From assembly GCA_003427395.1 (NCBI GenBank), contig BFEA01000016.1:1558002-1584283 (forward strand): DNA of 26,282 bases. Reading direction: 5' to 3'. Of this stretch, positions 7,738 to 19,300 are shown one piece after another. A program made the position numbers and the translations under genes. Each line of letters begins with the position of its first letter. Position 1 is the stretch's first letter. A model generated the notes under the pieces. It saw only the letters and a list, made by a program, of their open reading frames with translations. It did not search any database and was not told where the DNA came from. This DNA is from Chara braunii. Lineage: Eukaryota; Streptophyta; Charophyceae; Charales; Characeae.

Positions 7738-10555
7738 CCTTCCTTCTTCCCTCCTGCTCAGTCTCTTCCCCGCTGCACCTGCATCCGTCCCAGCGCCTCT
7801 CCGTAACCGCCCGCCTGTCTCAGCTTTCCCCTGCTGCCTATCGCCAGTCGCCCCCTCGCCCGCTAGTGCTCCGCTAGTGCTCCTCTAGTGCCCCGCTAGT
7901 GCTCGCCTTTGCCACCTCCCGACATAGCCTGCGGCTCTCTGCATGTACCGGGCGCAACACCTCATCCAAGTTCGACCTCTTCTCGGTTTGCCTTGCCTTA
8001 GTGCCCGTCACTCCGAGCTTGCTGCCCGGCCTCAGCCCCCTCTACTTACGAATGCACCTACCGCGACCACCCTGCCCAGGTGCATCCTCCCCCATCGCTG
8101 TTCGCCCCGTCGCCACCTCCACCCGGATGTCCCCTCTGCTAACACAGCACTTCGACAACAGTCGGCCCGATAGTGACGAGCTCCGACCGTTGAGTCGGAG
8201 GGACGAACGAGTCAAAGTAGACTCCGCGCGGCCCTCCCCTGATTTATGCCTGTCGGGCTTGTGCTGGGGCCGAGCTAAACTTCTCCATATCATTCCAATT
8301 TCAACAGATGTTCCGAAGGACCTTCCACAGCAGCTGGCGCCTCACGGCGGCCCCAAAGGCCGCTCTCTTTCCTCGTCACCCCCGGACCTACAAATATCAC
8401 CCCCACGTCGTGGCCAAGCTGGCCACGCCAACTCCCTCGGGTGTCCCGAAGGACAAACGCCTGGGCCGCGGAACGGTCGGCCCCGGCCTCCAGTCCCAAC
8501 TCCTAAATTCGAACGCAGGTCTGTATTTCCACTGCTAATGGGAGTACCCACTGAGCTAGGCTAGTAGATCCCGCTACACCTTCGACACTGCGGCGCAGCC
8601 GCATACGAAGTTCGTACTCGCACTTCCAGCAACCCTCCAAGTACCACACGCCCTACGCAACTCCCTCGCCGCTCATGCATCTCGGAACGGGACGCGATAG
8701 CAGGAGGGCTAAAAGTAATAAGGCAAAGGGAAAAATAAAATAGTATAAAATAAGAGTAACGTCGGGGCCCCGTGGGACTGCTGGCACCTTGCCAAACCCG
8801 CGAACCGGGTCCGCCGGCCAGGCCACCAACAAAACCTGAGGGGGATAGCCCCATCGGGCCCTCAACCCCTCGGGTTTCTTCACGCCGCTCTACTACTGCC
8901 GCGCCGGCGCCCGCTGGTCTCGATCCCCAAACCTCCGTATCACCAACCCAATATCGTAACCTATAGGCCTAAGCCCAAACATGAGACAAGCACCCGCTGA
9001 GTACCACACATGGGAGTGCGGCGCGGCGCTTTGGGATGACAGACCGGCTGCGCGGCTCCCGATGCCCGCGCCGGCCTGCTTATACCATGCCATAATTGCC
9101 CCGCGTGCCATCCTACGACACCCTGCTCACCACACGAAGTCTCGCCGTCGTTGTCGATGCCGCCGCCGAGGTCGTTTTCCGCACGCGCATTCGACTCGGT
9201 CAAACGTAGCTGTCAACAGAAAATGTCCCCTAGATCCTAGTTTAATCCGGAGTAACAAAAAATAAAAACTTAAGGATAAAAATAAAAATAACAGACCGGC
9301 GTTCGCGCCGGTTTGGTAATCAGCATCAGGGGATGAATCATGCGCGCCTTAAACCTGCGCGCCCACTCACTCTTTACTCTAGTCAAGCATCCAATCAACG
9401 TAACCACAAACACAGCCGCGCCTAGCGTGGTATACTTAAACTTTTAAACCAAAACTATTTTCTGTCGCTTGCAAAAATGTGGGCGGATTCCCTTGTAAGG
9501 GTATTCTCGCCGACAACTTACCGGACCATATTAAGCGACGTCCCCGTCGCTTCGCCAAATCAGAGGCTATAAATCCATCCACACTTGATATCCTGACGAA
9601 AAGAAGGTGTCAATCCGATTAGCCGACAAACACAGGGTAGAGGCCTCCATCAAACTATGCCTTCATAAGTTCCAAAGACCTTCCCAAATCGTCCTCTCCC
9701 CGGTCCTAGACAACCTTCGGCTTCTCGTTGGGTGTCCCTAGTCCTGACAAAAACTAGGGACGAGGGCCTTAATTGAAACCTTTGAAGACACTCTCGCCTT
9801 CCTCCTCAAAAATCTCTCGCAATCAAATACCCATAAGCATATACGTATACTAAATAATCGCTCAACTCTTTCTGCAGTCTAGTACAGAAAGGCTAGGTCT
9901 CTATCTTGGCTCACCATAGCCGAGCTGATCGGACCAGGACTACGGCCCACCGCATTGTTATTTAACGGCAGTGCCCCTCGTTGGTTCCGCAACGATAGGT
10001 TTTTCTCCCTATAAGCATTCAATCAGGATTCTTCAAAAATTCTCAATCATCACTATCACACGGAGTAATTTCCCTGGGGCTGGCAACTCCCCTTAAACTC
10101 TTACCCCGCGGTCCCGCAGCCAAGTTGCGCCGACTAGCAGCCATCCAATGGGGTTACGTCCTAGAGGTACTAACTTTTTACCGTTAGCTTGGTCTTCCTC
10201 AATATGTCCCAGAACTAGCACAAGTGGTTAGACGGAGCGTCGCAAAACAAAATCACAGGCCCACTGCGTGATTACGTAGGGGTCTGAAGGCATTTACCAG
10301 CCCTTCCACAATAAGCATGACATCCTTCGCACGCTCACAAACAAAATCACCGCTAGGTCCACAAGGCCGTAACCCCTGACTTGATCAGAGCCAGCAACCA
10401 CTCATCCTGAGACATCTCTCGCCCTGCACTCAATGCGACTTTCTCAAACATTTCAAGCAAAACTCACAATTTTTTCGTCAGACTTTATCACTCATCAGAC
10501 AACTCACCATGCCATAGATCAGTTTACTCACCTTTGAAGGTGAGTCTTCCAACAA
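7738..10555. other. Noncoding internal region of the element
   Basis: About 2.8 kb between the hairpin units and the 46-bp repeats. The longest open frame here (7899-8564, plus strand) is rich in Ser, Pro and Arg, with no recognisable domain, and opposes the gag strand. Short perfect hairpins occur: 8347-8363, 8409-8427, 9295-9312 (7-bp stem, TTCG loop), 9533-9552 (8-bp) and 9734-9761 (9-bp). Most are near what chance allows. No pol motif was found on either strand. Confidence 0.6.
7861..7904. repeat. 11-bp minisatellite, four units
   Basis: CGCTAGTGCTC in four consecutive copies; the third reads CTCTAGTGCCC. It falls in a GC-rich noncoding part of the element. Confidence 0.9.
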
Positions 10556-10788
10556 CAAAAACATCCCCTTTTCCAAAAATCCAAGGGACTCTCATCATAA
10601 AACAAAACACCCCCTCTTCCAAAAATCACGAGGGGTCTCGTCACAGAACAAAACACCCCCTCTTCCAAAAATCACGAGGGGTCTCACCACTAAACAAAAC
10701 ACTCCCTCTTCCAAAAATCACGAGGGGCCTCATCATAAAATCAAACTTCCCCTCCTCAAAAAATTTGAGAGACCATCTTATGGGTCCT
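10556..10788. repeat. 46-bp tandem repeats with internal hairpin
   Basis: Units start near 10556, 10603, 10649, 10695 and 10742, a period of 46-47. The consensus is CAAAACACCCCCTCTTCC, then AAAAATCACGAGGGGTCTC, then a variable CATCA-type end. CCCCTC pairs with GAGGGG within a unit, and the first unit keeps pairing with a shorter stem (CCCTT-type with AAGGG). An 8-bp hairpin CTCACCTT/AAGGTGAG lies just upstream. An open frame through the array follows from the repeat and does not look like a protein. Confidence 0.9.
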
Positions 10789-11869
10789 CGTCACAACTTA
10801 AGCAATCAACAACCGGCATGGTGAAACACCCGAGTCTCAAAGACTCGTAAATCTTCTAAAATTCCTCACAACCTTTCACAAACGGACTGCACTTCCTCCC
10901 CTTATACTCTGCCCCATCAGCTGCCCGTGGGCACGTCGCACGAGTATGCCGAGGAGTAGGCAGCTTTATATGTCACACATTCACACATCTCTCACACAAA
11001 GTCAACACTCATCATGATAAAACCACACAAGTGAGAGTGATAGTGATCGTCACAAAAACCAAACCTCATAAAGTTTCAACTCAATATGTACACGAGGATA
11101 AAATGTCTCTCTCAAAAACAACATAGGTACCTAGCCCTCACGTCCCACTCTGCTGAGTAACCCATGTCTCAAACACACGAATACCTTGGAATATACCCAA
11201 ACATACACAAAGATCCAAATCACACAAATTTATCCCAGTTGTACATGCCAACCTATCACACATCTGGGCACAACCATTTAAATCCCACCAACAGAGAAAA
11301 CAATCGATTCGTCCAGTACTACAACCTGCATATGTACAGATGGACAAGGTAGTCGTGACTACACCTGGATATGCACATATCTGGCTCAATTTTTATATAC
11401 AAAAACTTTGATCCTACCGACGTATAGGCGAACCAGTCCCCACTCGATCATTGCCCCCTCGTTTCAGCGATACGGTTGAGTTTTACTCCTATCTACAGTC
11501 CCAGTTACCTTACCGGACCATTATTGTGAAACCTCTCCCCGAATCTAACCTGTACACATACACATGTCAAAACACATGTCTGTCCTGACTTCCACAATAT
11601 GCAGCTGACCCTTACCAATTAGTACGGGGTTAGGGTTATGGCACGGTTGACCTGCTACTCCGATTTCCTGATCGGTACATGTACAACAAGACTTTACCGG
11701 CACGAATCCAAGGATCTAGGGCAGACAATTAACAGAGACTTTCAAATTCAGGAGTTAGGACGAATCCCCATTACATCCCATTATACTTTCTCTGCCCTAG
11801 TCATCTCATTTATCCTCTCCGCGCTCTTGATCACCTGACTCACTCAAATGATCATCTCATCCAGCACCA
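10789..11869. other. Noncoding internal region
   Basis: AT-richer stretch with CACA-type low complexity. It shares a 13-base identity, CTTACCGGACCAT, with 9517-9529 (here 11509-11521). Open frames are short and unlike known domains. On the element's strand this lies downstream of gag, where pol would be expected, and no pol motif is visible. Confidence 0.55.
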
Positions 11870-13272
11870 TCATGCCCCTTTCTTCTTTGAGCCCCACTTA
11901 TGGTTTTGTTGTCTCCCGCCTCGACCTTCGAAGCCTTGCCTGTCATTCCCACGGCTTCTATTGCCGCGTCCACCATCTGCACAGCCCGTATTGCCACGCC
12001 CGCCATCTCCACGGCCCCTTCTAACTGCCGACCTTTGGTCCTTTCCACCTCTCATACTGTCCTGCAAAACTCGCTGAATCGGTGGCCACAACGGTCCGAC
12101 AGGTTGGATTTGGACTGGCGGGGGTCCATGAAGCATCATGCTCATCAAAGAGCTTATATAATTACTTTGCGCCCAGAGCATGTAAGGATTATATGCCGAT
12201 CACAAGATCATTTGGTTACACGGCGCGCACTGCCCATGCAAAGCTTGTTCGATTGGAGCAGGCCCCCTTGGTCCTGCCTCGCCTTCCAACTCTCGCGGGG
12301 TAATTGCTGCCTGCCGCGAACTCTGCCCTCTTTCGGTACCTTGGCCGCCCTGAGCGAGGTTCCTTGCCTTTCGCTGCGCCTTTGTCAATGTGGGAGGTTC
12401 AAGCTTCCCTTTTTCTCCTGTCACACCCTGTACCTTACTTCCTCGAGGGGTACAACTAGTCTTTTCCCACCGATCACATACCGCCTCTACCCAGTGCGCT
12501 GACCACCACTTATTTTCGGGCCTCTCCCACCTGCAGCTGAGGATACTTCCTCGTTTGTGGGCCCCCTCTTTGGATCCGGCGCAGTAACAGGCAGGGCCAC
12601 ATTAGGACCCCTCTCCTCCTCTACTTCAATGAGTCATTCACCTTCGCCGCTCGCCTGAGCACCGGCTCGCCTCTTTGGGGTTCCTATCGGGAGGGGCGAC
12701 TCTTGGTCGTCCTTCTCCACTCCTCCTTCACTCTGGCTAACCGGCTTAATTGGGAAATCTTCTGACGCCTTCCGCTTGCCTTTCCTGGCCTCTTCCAACC
12801 GCTCTAACCTCCCTTCTAATACTCCCACTTGTCTCTGTAGCCTGCTCAACTCCGCTTGCGATGGTGCGCCCGCAACTAGTGGCACAAAGCATTCCCCACG
12901 TTGGTTTTCCATCCCGTCTTCTGGGAATCTTAGCCTCAAGGACCTCTAGAGCTCATCCCACGTCTTCGCCTCCTGCTTGAGGGCATATAGCTCCTCGCTT
13001 AGCTCCTCACAAACGAACAAGGGGAACATTTACCGCCTCGCCTTCTTGTCCCACTTTTTTATAAGGCAGAAATCCTGAAAATCACGCAGAAAGCTGGACA
13101 AGTTCCTTCCTTGGAACAGCAGGGCGCGCAGACCTGGGGGCATTGACTCCCTCAACACCTCGTGCAGCAACACCTTCATGAGGCATGAGTTTCTCCAAAG
13201 CAGGATCCTGGGGAAACCACACGCTTCCGCCATCGTGCTGACAGCAGCCTGATACGCAACGCAAGCAGCCAC
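11870..13272 (-). pseudogene. Broken Ty3-like gag with RG-rich tail
   Basis: Minus-strand coding remains. From 13272 one frame runs 212 codons to 12634 with two internal stops, at 13030-13032 (TAA) and 12946-12948 (TAG). Short motifs such as LLFQGRNLSSFLRDFQDF, followed by a KARR then FVCEEL pattern, resemble the capsid start of Ty3/gypsy gag proteins. A leucine/arginine/glutamate-rich, probably coiled-coil segment follows (about 12870-12770). The frame then shifts by one. From 12424 to 11870 it encodes a basic region, another stop (12200-12202) and a C-terminal segment rich in RG and GGRG repeats (about 12030-11920). Such tails bind nucleic acid. A CAPC pair is the only hint of a zinc knuckle; no CCHC is seen. 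Four lesions make it a pseudogene. Family assignment rests on recalled patterns. Confidence 0.6.
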
Positions 13273-13540
13273 TTATTAGGGAGCGTCCTAGGCGGACTCA
13301 AGCAATCAAGGGCAAACGGTTAAACTCAATTCTCATTACCTTCTCTCATGTTCACGTCGTGGAACCCTTAGTCCCTACAAAACTACATACAGGCAGGACT
13401 TCTCAAAGTTGATTGTAGGCGAACAGTAATGGTTATTATGACAATAGGTATAGAAATGGTCATACTCAAGTCAAAAGGAGCGTACTTTAGTAAAACGATG
13501 AAGACCCCTTTTATCGGTCCACTACTGCTCGAAGCTCACC

Positions 13541-14230
13541 CTAGTGTATATTTCCCTCATTCGGATCGTGAGAGGAGGCGTATACATCAGCTATGCCGGC
13601 CATGCTCTTAAGCGACCGACAAGGGGGCGAAAACTTCAGGCCTAAATACAATCCATATATCAATTCGCATGTATAGCGCCCATATTCCCATCCTCGCGCC
13701 CTCAAAGTCGCTTCTGCTGCCGCCTCTACCCTTGCCTGCCCACCAAAGCTCTTCTCTATAAGAAACTTAGGCAGGGTGACTCGCAGCGGAGCAGATGGAA
13801 GCGCGAATTCTCAACCGCGCTTGACCTCCACATGGGTTAGTACTTGCTCTTCCCCGTCACGGGACGCTTCCTTCGCCCACTTTGCTGCAGCTGCCTCGGC
13901 TACCCTCAGAGGCCTAGCGAGCAGGCTTCCGTGCCCAAGTGCTAATTCTATCCCATGCTCAACCCAAAAGGTGGCAGATGCATACAGATTCACCCTCACA
14001 ATTGCGCATTCCGGCTCGTCATCGAGCCCAGACTTGATCCAGACAAAGTTGTTTGCGCCCATCAACATGCCCCACCATGAAGAGAAGTACTCTCCTGCTC
14101 TGACCCGCTTGGGTAAAGACATCTTGAGCCCTCCCTCTTTCTCTATTGGCCCGAGCATACGCGGGTCTTCCCGTGCATAAGGCATCCCGAGTTTCCTTTG
14201 CTCAGTCTGGGTTCCGCCCATCACAGACAA
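13541..14230 (-). pseudogene. Unrecognised ORF upstream of gag, one internal stop
   Basis: A 229-codon minus-strand frame interrupted once by TGA at 13811-13813 (codon 140). The open frame enters through a TTG codon; the first ATG is three codons later (14221-14219), so the start is uncertain. Both halves look coding, with mixed hydrophobic and charged residues and no low complexity: for example a Trp-Trp-Gly segment and an alanine-rich helix (AEAAAAKWAKEA) before the stop, and KFLIEKSFGG and YGLYLGLKF after it. It sits between the 5' leader and gag. It could be a matrix-like N-terminal part of gag or an extra gene. I recognise no family. Confidence 0.5.
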
Positions 14231-15490
14231 ATGGCCAGCATGTGTCTTCCATTATTAGACAAGCAATCCCTGCTCCTCTAAGAGGAGCGATCCAAACGCA
14301 CAGACTAAATGGCCAACCACGAGCCAAATGCTGGACTGGAGACATTCATATAAATTTTCACAGATTGATAAGATTCCAAATATGACCCCAATAAAATAAC
14401 CCACCCAAAATACTCCCGAAAAGGCTATCTACTGAGATATATAACTCCACATACTTAGGCGTAGACTAGACTTACAAGGTCTGACATCCATAGATGAGTC
14501 CAATATATAACTCAAAATAACATCCTCAAAACAAAAGGCCTCAAGCCTTCAGCTTCCTAAGTGGATGGTCCACCCTGGAAAGGTTCAGGCGAAAGTCTAG
14601 CATCAATTATTGTCCACCGCTCCCTTAGAGGCGAGCAGAATAGTCTAAAGGTTAGCTCTTCCATTGCTACTCCAACTCCTTCTAGGATTAGAGGTCCTCT
14701 ACTTAAAGCAGGTATTTCCTAGACTCGCTACGTCCTGTAGCAGAACAACCGCTTAGAATCTAGACTCATCATCTAAGTCCATGCAAGTAATACCCTTAAG
14801 CTTTCCTTAACCTACTTCTCCTCAAAGCGCACAGGCGATTTCTAGCCTAACGCCTAGGAGAGGATGTATACTTTCAACTCTTGACAGAGGAATATTACCT
14901 CACTCACCCTTAGATTCATTCTGATGCAACCGTATTACGATGCTTTCCCGATCGCCCAGACGACTCTGATGGTAGTCAAAGAGAATGCATCATAGGGCTA
15001 GCTCTCACAATAGCCATACGTAACCTTAGCCCCTTCAAGCACACAAAGCACCGCCCAAGCCTGCCGACTATCGAATCGGGAGAGTTACCAATCCCAAATG
15101 CCAACATGCTAGTCAAAACCAGCGAACTCAAAATCAAAACATTTATCACCCTCGAGTCACTCATACCACATTAATCAAACTCAGGTCGCATCAATCAGAA
15201 CCCCATCGCACAATCGACCCTCACTTCATGCTTTTTATCCAGCACTATCTGCTACCAACCATCCTGTCCAAACCAGTCAATAAAGCAAAAGTGGTCACTT
15301 CGCCTGAATCATCAACCTTCCTCGAATCTAGACCCGATTTTTAAGGACCTCTCTATTCTACGGCGGTTCCAATCAATAGTCAAGATATCAATTGATCACT
15401 CATATAGCCCCAACGAAGCTTCTCATATGCCTATTCTCTCATTTCCAATACCCGGATGTCGTTCCACCAGGGACAACGGTAGGCAACTGT
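14231..15490 (-). other. 5' leader of the element
   Basis: About 1.26 kb between the primer-binding site and the first coding remains, noncoding in all frames apart from a 62-codon minus frame (15164-14976) without recognisable features. It holds an 8-bp hairpin with a 1-nt loop at 14272-14288 (GCTCCTCT/AGAGGAGC). Packaging signals usually lie in this part of LTR elements; none can be named here. Confidence 0.45.
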
Positions 15491-15510
15491 TATCCCCGGC
15501 AACGGCGTCA
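15491..15510 (-). promoter_or_regulatory. Primer-binding site, tRNA-Asp type
   Basis: The minus strand reads TGACGCCGTTGCCGGGGATA, starting 2 nt from the LTR edge. The complement of the plant tRNA-Asp 3' end (with CCA) is TGGCGCCGTTGCCGGGGATC, so 18 of 20 positions agree. The position and the match together are hard to explain by chance. The third base (A for G) would weaken pairing with the CCA end. This site is the main reason for placing the element on the minus strand. That a tRNA-Asp is used rests on plant sequences I know; the host tRNA should be compared. Confidence 0.75.
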
Positions 15511-17341
15511 CCTGTCGAGCGCATCGGTCCAACACCGCACCAGGGCAGCGCGGGACCCTCCCGGCCGCGTCACGCAGGAGTTGGAATTAAATCCTTCGTC
15601 GCAAAAATATATGGAGCTTCCGCAAGCCGCTGAGGCTGAGTGCGCAAGCCATACCTCTCGCGAGCCCNTACGACAGGGATAGGGCCTACGCGAGGCACAT
15701 CTTACCTCCACCTTACGGGAGTTGTCACCTCCCTTCGGTNGGCGTATCCCNGCCGAGCTACCAGTCCATAGTACCAGAGCTAATCAGTTGCAGTCGCAGA
15801 GGTGGACCAGCCGAAGGTGTTTTCTCGTTCGCTGTAGCATAGGGGGTACGCACGGTAGTACGCCTCTATCGAACCCGCACNCGAACCGGCATCTTGGGGG
15901 GTTGAGGTCCCAANCGCGGNTNGTCGCCGGTCGACTAGGACGCATNNCANACACCACACGCACACCACTCTAACAACCGCAAGACAACAACACACACATA
16001 NACACGCATACGAAACGACACAACCCAAACAACGCGACAACGCTCCTAGCCCCTCGGTAGCCAACCCATAACTTTCCGACGCGGAAATCGAATAGGCGTC
16101 ACNCGCGAGACTTAGTATAAAACCGCGCGGACGGAGGGCCTACTCATATCGTCTAGCAATGCAAACGTACGCAAGCAGTCACAATGATGTCGTACTATGT
16201 AGTACCCATACTCATGCGGTCCTCGTTAATCTCGAGGGTCGCATNCGACACTCAAGTNTCGGCTNACATGCGCCTTGAGGGTTAATCTCTCGACGTTGGA
16301 CAGCCGCCTTGCGCGGTTGAAGACCACATACCCTCTTNTGCACTCTGTGCACAGTGGNTAGTACACAGGTCNATACCTNNGGTGNCAGTCNTTTCCTGCG
16401 GCNCTGTGATGAGTCTCACTCCAGGCCTGGGCGAAAGTCAAGGGGTTTGACTTTGACGGCTGTCACGGACTACAACGTCCAACCATACAACTCTAAAAAG
16501 CAAAGGTAAAATGAGAATCCCTCTTTTCTCTCAAGACNTNACCTGGTGAACCCTTATGCCTAATTACAGTAGGCCTCTCAAANACCCAAGACACNTATAA
16601 ATATATGAGGGTTAATTATATAGGACGANCACTTNTCACAATCCCAGTGAGGCTCCTCTCAACCATGTATACATGTAATCGCAGGCAATCATATCTAGAG
16701 CCCGATCCACAAACGCACCTGCAATCACATCAAAGATTCGAACAAANGTCCACGCACTACACGGGGTCAACTTCAACCATTCCTTGCACTCATACTCCTT
16801 GCTTTAGCCATACAAACCTCACTCTTGTGCAACTCCCCAAAATAACTACTCAGTACTTTAACTNAATGNCCATNNAATAAAGTNCGGGTGAAAANACAAT
16901 GAANCAGTTCAAANCACAGGGCTAAAGCCTTTAGGTTGAGTGGCAANAGTGGATTGGAGTTGAATCGCAAACCGACGAATCGNCAACCGACCTGTTATCA
17001 GTGATAACAGAAGATGATCCTCAAGGGATCAAGCTGAATCTAGTCCTGAACTTGAATAAAACGATCAAGAGGACCTGTAACACATGACAGGTCAATGCCC
17101 CAGGCTAAACCTATAAGCTCATGGAGAATAACCTCCATATCACAATCTCACAAAAATCCTCTTAGTTAATTACATCTAACCCTACCCCTAATCGCGTGTC
17201 CAAAGAAAGGTAGACTCATAGCAGAATCTCTCCTATTTAGAGTAGACTATCAAAATCTCCACCTGTCAAAATGTAATCTGTGGACTACCAGAATCGACAC
17301 CTGTCAAAATATAATCTATCTCCTTTAAACTAAGAAACTTT

Positions 17342-17960
17342 CAGCAGCGCTTCCCGTAGAAAAAGTGTTTTTCCAATTTATATAAGTCCAAATATGAAAG
17401 CAGAAATAATCTTCAACTCTTGGAAAGTCAAATTCTGTCTAACTCCCTGAATTAGTAAAAATTTAGACATCACTCCCTTTAGAAAGAGAGACTTCCATGA
17501 TTTATACTACGTTAGATATGAACTCAAAAGACAACTTGAGTTTAACTTAGACAAGATTTAACTAACTCCTTATTTTTGCAGAAATTTCGGCAGCACTCCC
17601 TTTAGAAAAGCGCTTTCCCAAAATTTACACAAAGCTAAGTCCAAGATTTGAAAAGAACTTTGACTTCTCAAAGTCCAATTTTGTCTAACTCCCTGAATAA
17701 GCAAAAATTTGGGCAGCACTCCCTGTAGAAAATGATACTTTTCAGATTTTTACTAGGTCAGATATAAAGAAAAGACAAGTTGAACTTTGACAAGTCAAAA
17801 ATTGACTAACTCCTTGGATTTGTAGAAATTTCGGCAGCGCTTCCCGTAGAGAAAGTAGCTTACCCTGATTTATACAAAACCAAGTACAAAAAATGATCCA
17901 AGAAAATGCGACAATTGACCTAAGTAAAAAAAAACTATCACAGAAAATGCAGGAATTGAA
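17342..17960. repeat. 123-bp tandem array in the 5' LTR
   Basis: Copy of the 3637-4255 array at offset 13,705. I saw no base difference between the two arrays, whereas units within one array are well diverged. The array is therefore older than the duplication of the LTR, or the two copies share one consensus. Confidence 0.85.
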
Positions 17961-18140
17961 ACTAACTCCTATGGCTCTAGCACACGGCGAGCAGCTACAG
18001 CAACTACCTATCAAACTGGAACTCGGATAAGTAGTGATCTCACTCAGCCACATGCAAGCCAGATCTTAAAGGTAAGTACTCTCACCATCCCAAAGTATAC
18101 CTGAACAAACAATAGTTCATGATCTTTCAATGATTTAATC

Positions 18141-19053
18141 CCTTATACCCAACTTACATAAGGCGTAAAGGCAGGTCACCNAAACTTATGGAATGCGNCC
18201 AACTTAGCCACTGAATATACAAAAAANAGAGGGCACAACTACTTTTCTCTTCTTTGGGCATATGACTAGACCACTCNAGTCGCNCTGAACTGNTTAAAGT
18301 ATCCAGGTTATATATANCTNTCTTCTNCTTCGTCTTCNAAGNCTGCATATGACTGAACTCAGNCTGCCCCAACTTACNATCGATNTTATTCTTAATTATA
18401 CTCTCTTCAAGTTGTGATACGGCTATAGTCAGACCACCTAAACTTATAGAACAGTCTAATTAGCTCGTTCTTAGATAAGATAGTAATAAGATATAGCCAA
18501 GTTATAACCATTGGGTTCCAGCATGTGTGAGGCTTTGAGCCAGACCCCCTGAACTTACANAAGGATCTAACTCTCTNCCAAATTCGTTTCNATCTGAGCC
18601 ATCATGTGNGTGACATTGAGTCAGANCCCCTGAACTTACAGNAGGGTCTGNCTCTTTGCCAATATTATTTCTTCAGAATAAAGAGNAGGNAGAGACTNAG
18701 NCACNTGAACTTACAGAACAACTCGGTCTCCNNGTTCAGAAACCANAGAAACAAGTAAAACCCCAATGAAAACAAGGCAACCCAAGGCACCAAAACTTAT
18801 TGAGCGCCCCGAGTCCCTGAAAATCAAGCANNATCAAACCCCTCACATGTCANAGCAGCCAGNCCACCTGAACTTACAGAAAAGTCNGACCCTCCATGCA
18901 AACCATATCACTGGGTCTCNCCNAACTTATGGGGACATCCCAACCTTCAGAGTAATCAGACCCNNTACACTTATAGAAGGGTCTGACTTCTNCATGCAAA
19001 AACANAATAAAACAAAGCGCTGGGGTTCCCCAAACTTATGAGGACTCCCCAGC
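18141..19053. repeat. AACTTA-loop hairpin array, 5' LTR
   Basis: Second copy of the 4436-5348 array, offset 13,705. Many positions are N here (for example around 18560-18730 and 18830-18970), so stem pairing can be checked in only some units; those readable agree with the left copy. Confidence 0.8.
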
Positions 19054-19293
19054 CTTAACGACCCNGTCAATCATCATACAAATCNTCNCATCATNNTGCC
19101 CTTCCCTGATGNAGTTCTTTTCAACAGTCTGACTTCATNCAACCAANAAAGTTGAAACTGAGACNTGANCAGACATTCCTTTACTTAGTATTGTTCAGTG
19201 TCCTGAAAGTCAAACGAAGAAACAGAGTAGGGCTGCACCTCATATATTCAGTCAGCGATGCAATAGGCGATACAGGTAGGGGTTATACCTGGG

Positions 19294-19300
19294 TTTATAG
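19294..19300 (-). promoter_or_regulatory. Possible TATA box in the 5' LTR
   Basis: The minus strand reads CTATAAA about 1.2 kb into the LTR from its 5' end, a plausible place for the U3/R promoter. The same sequence occurs in the other LTR near 5589-5595. It is supported only by motif and position. Confidence 0.25.

Noticed and set aside
8347-8427. Several 6-7 bp hairpins in the internal region
   Set aside because: With loops of up to ten bases, stems of this length are expected many times in 26 kb; only stems of about nine or more, or those repeated by pattern, were kept as findings.
7899-8564. Longest open frame in the window, 221 codons, plus strand
   Set aside because: Ser/Pro/Arg-rich with no domain, overlapping several other open frames in GC-rich sequence, and opposite to the element's coding strand. 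GC-rich noncoding DNA readily gives such frames.
9295-9312. Seven-bp stem with TTCG loop resembling a bacterial terminator
   Set aside because: No T-run follows, the context is eukaryotic, and 7-bp stems are expected roughly once per couple of kilobases.
11625-11637. Telomere-like GGGGTTAGGGTTA
   Set aside because: Only about two units; expected by chance and not an interstitial telomere.
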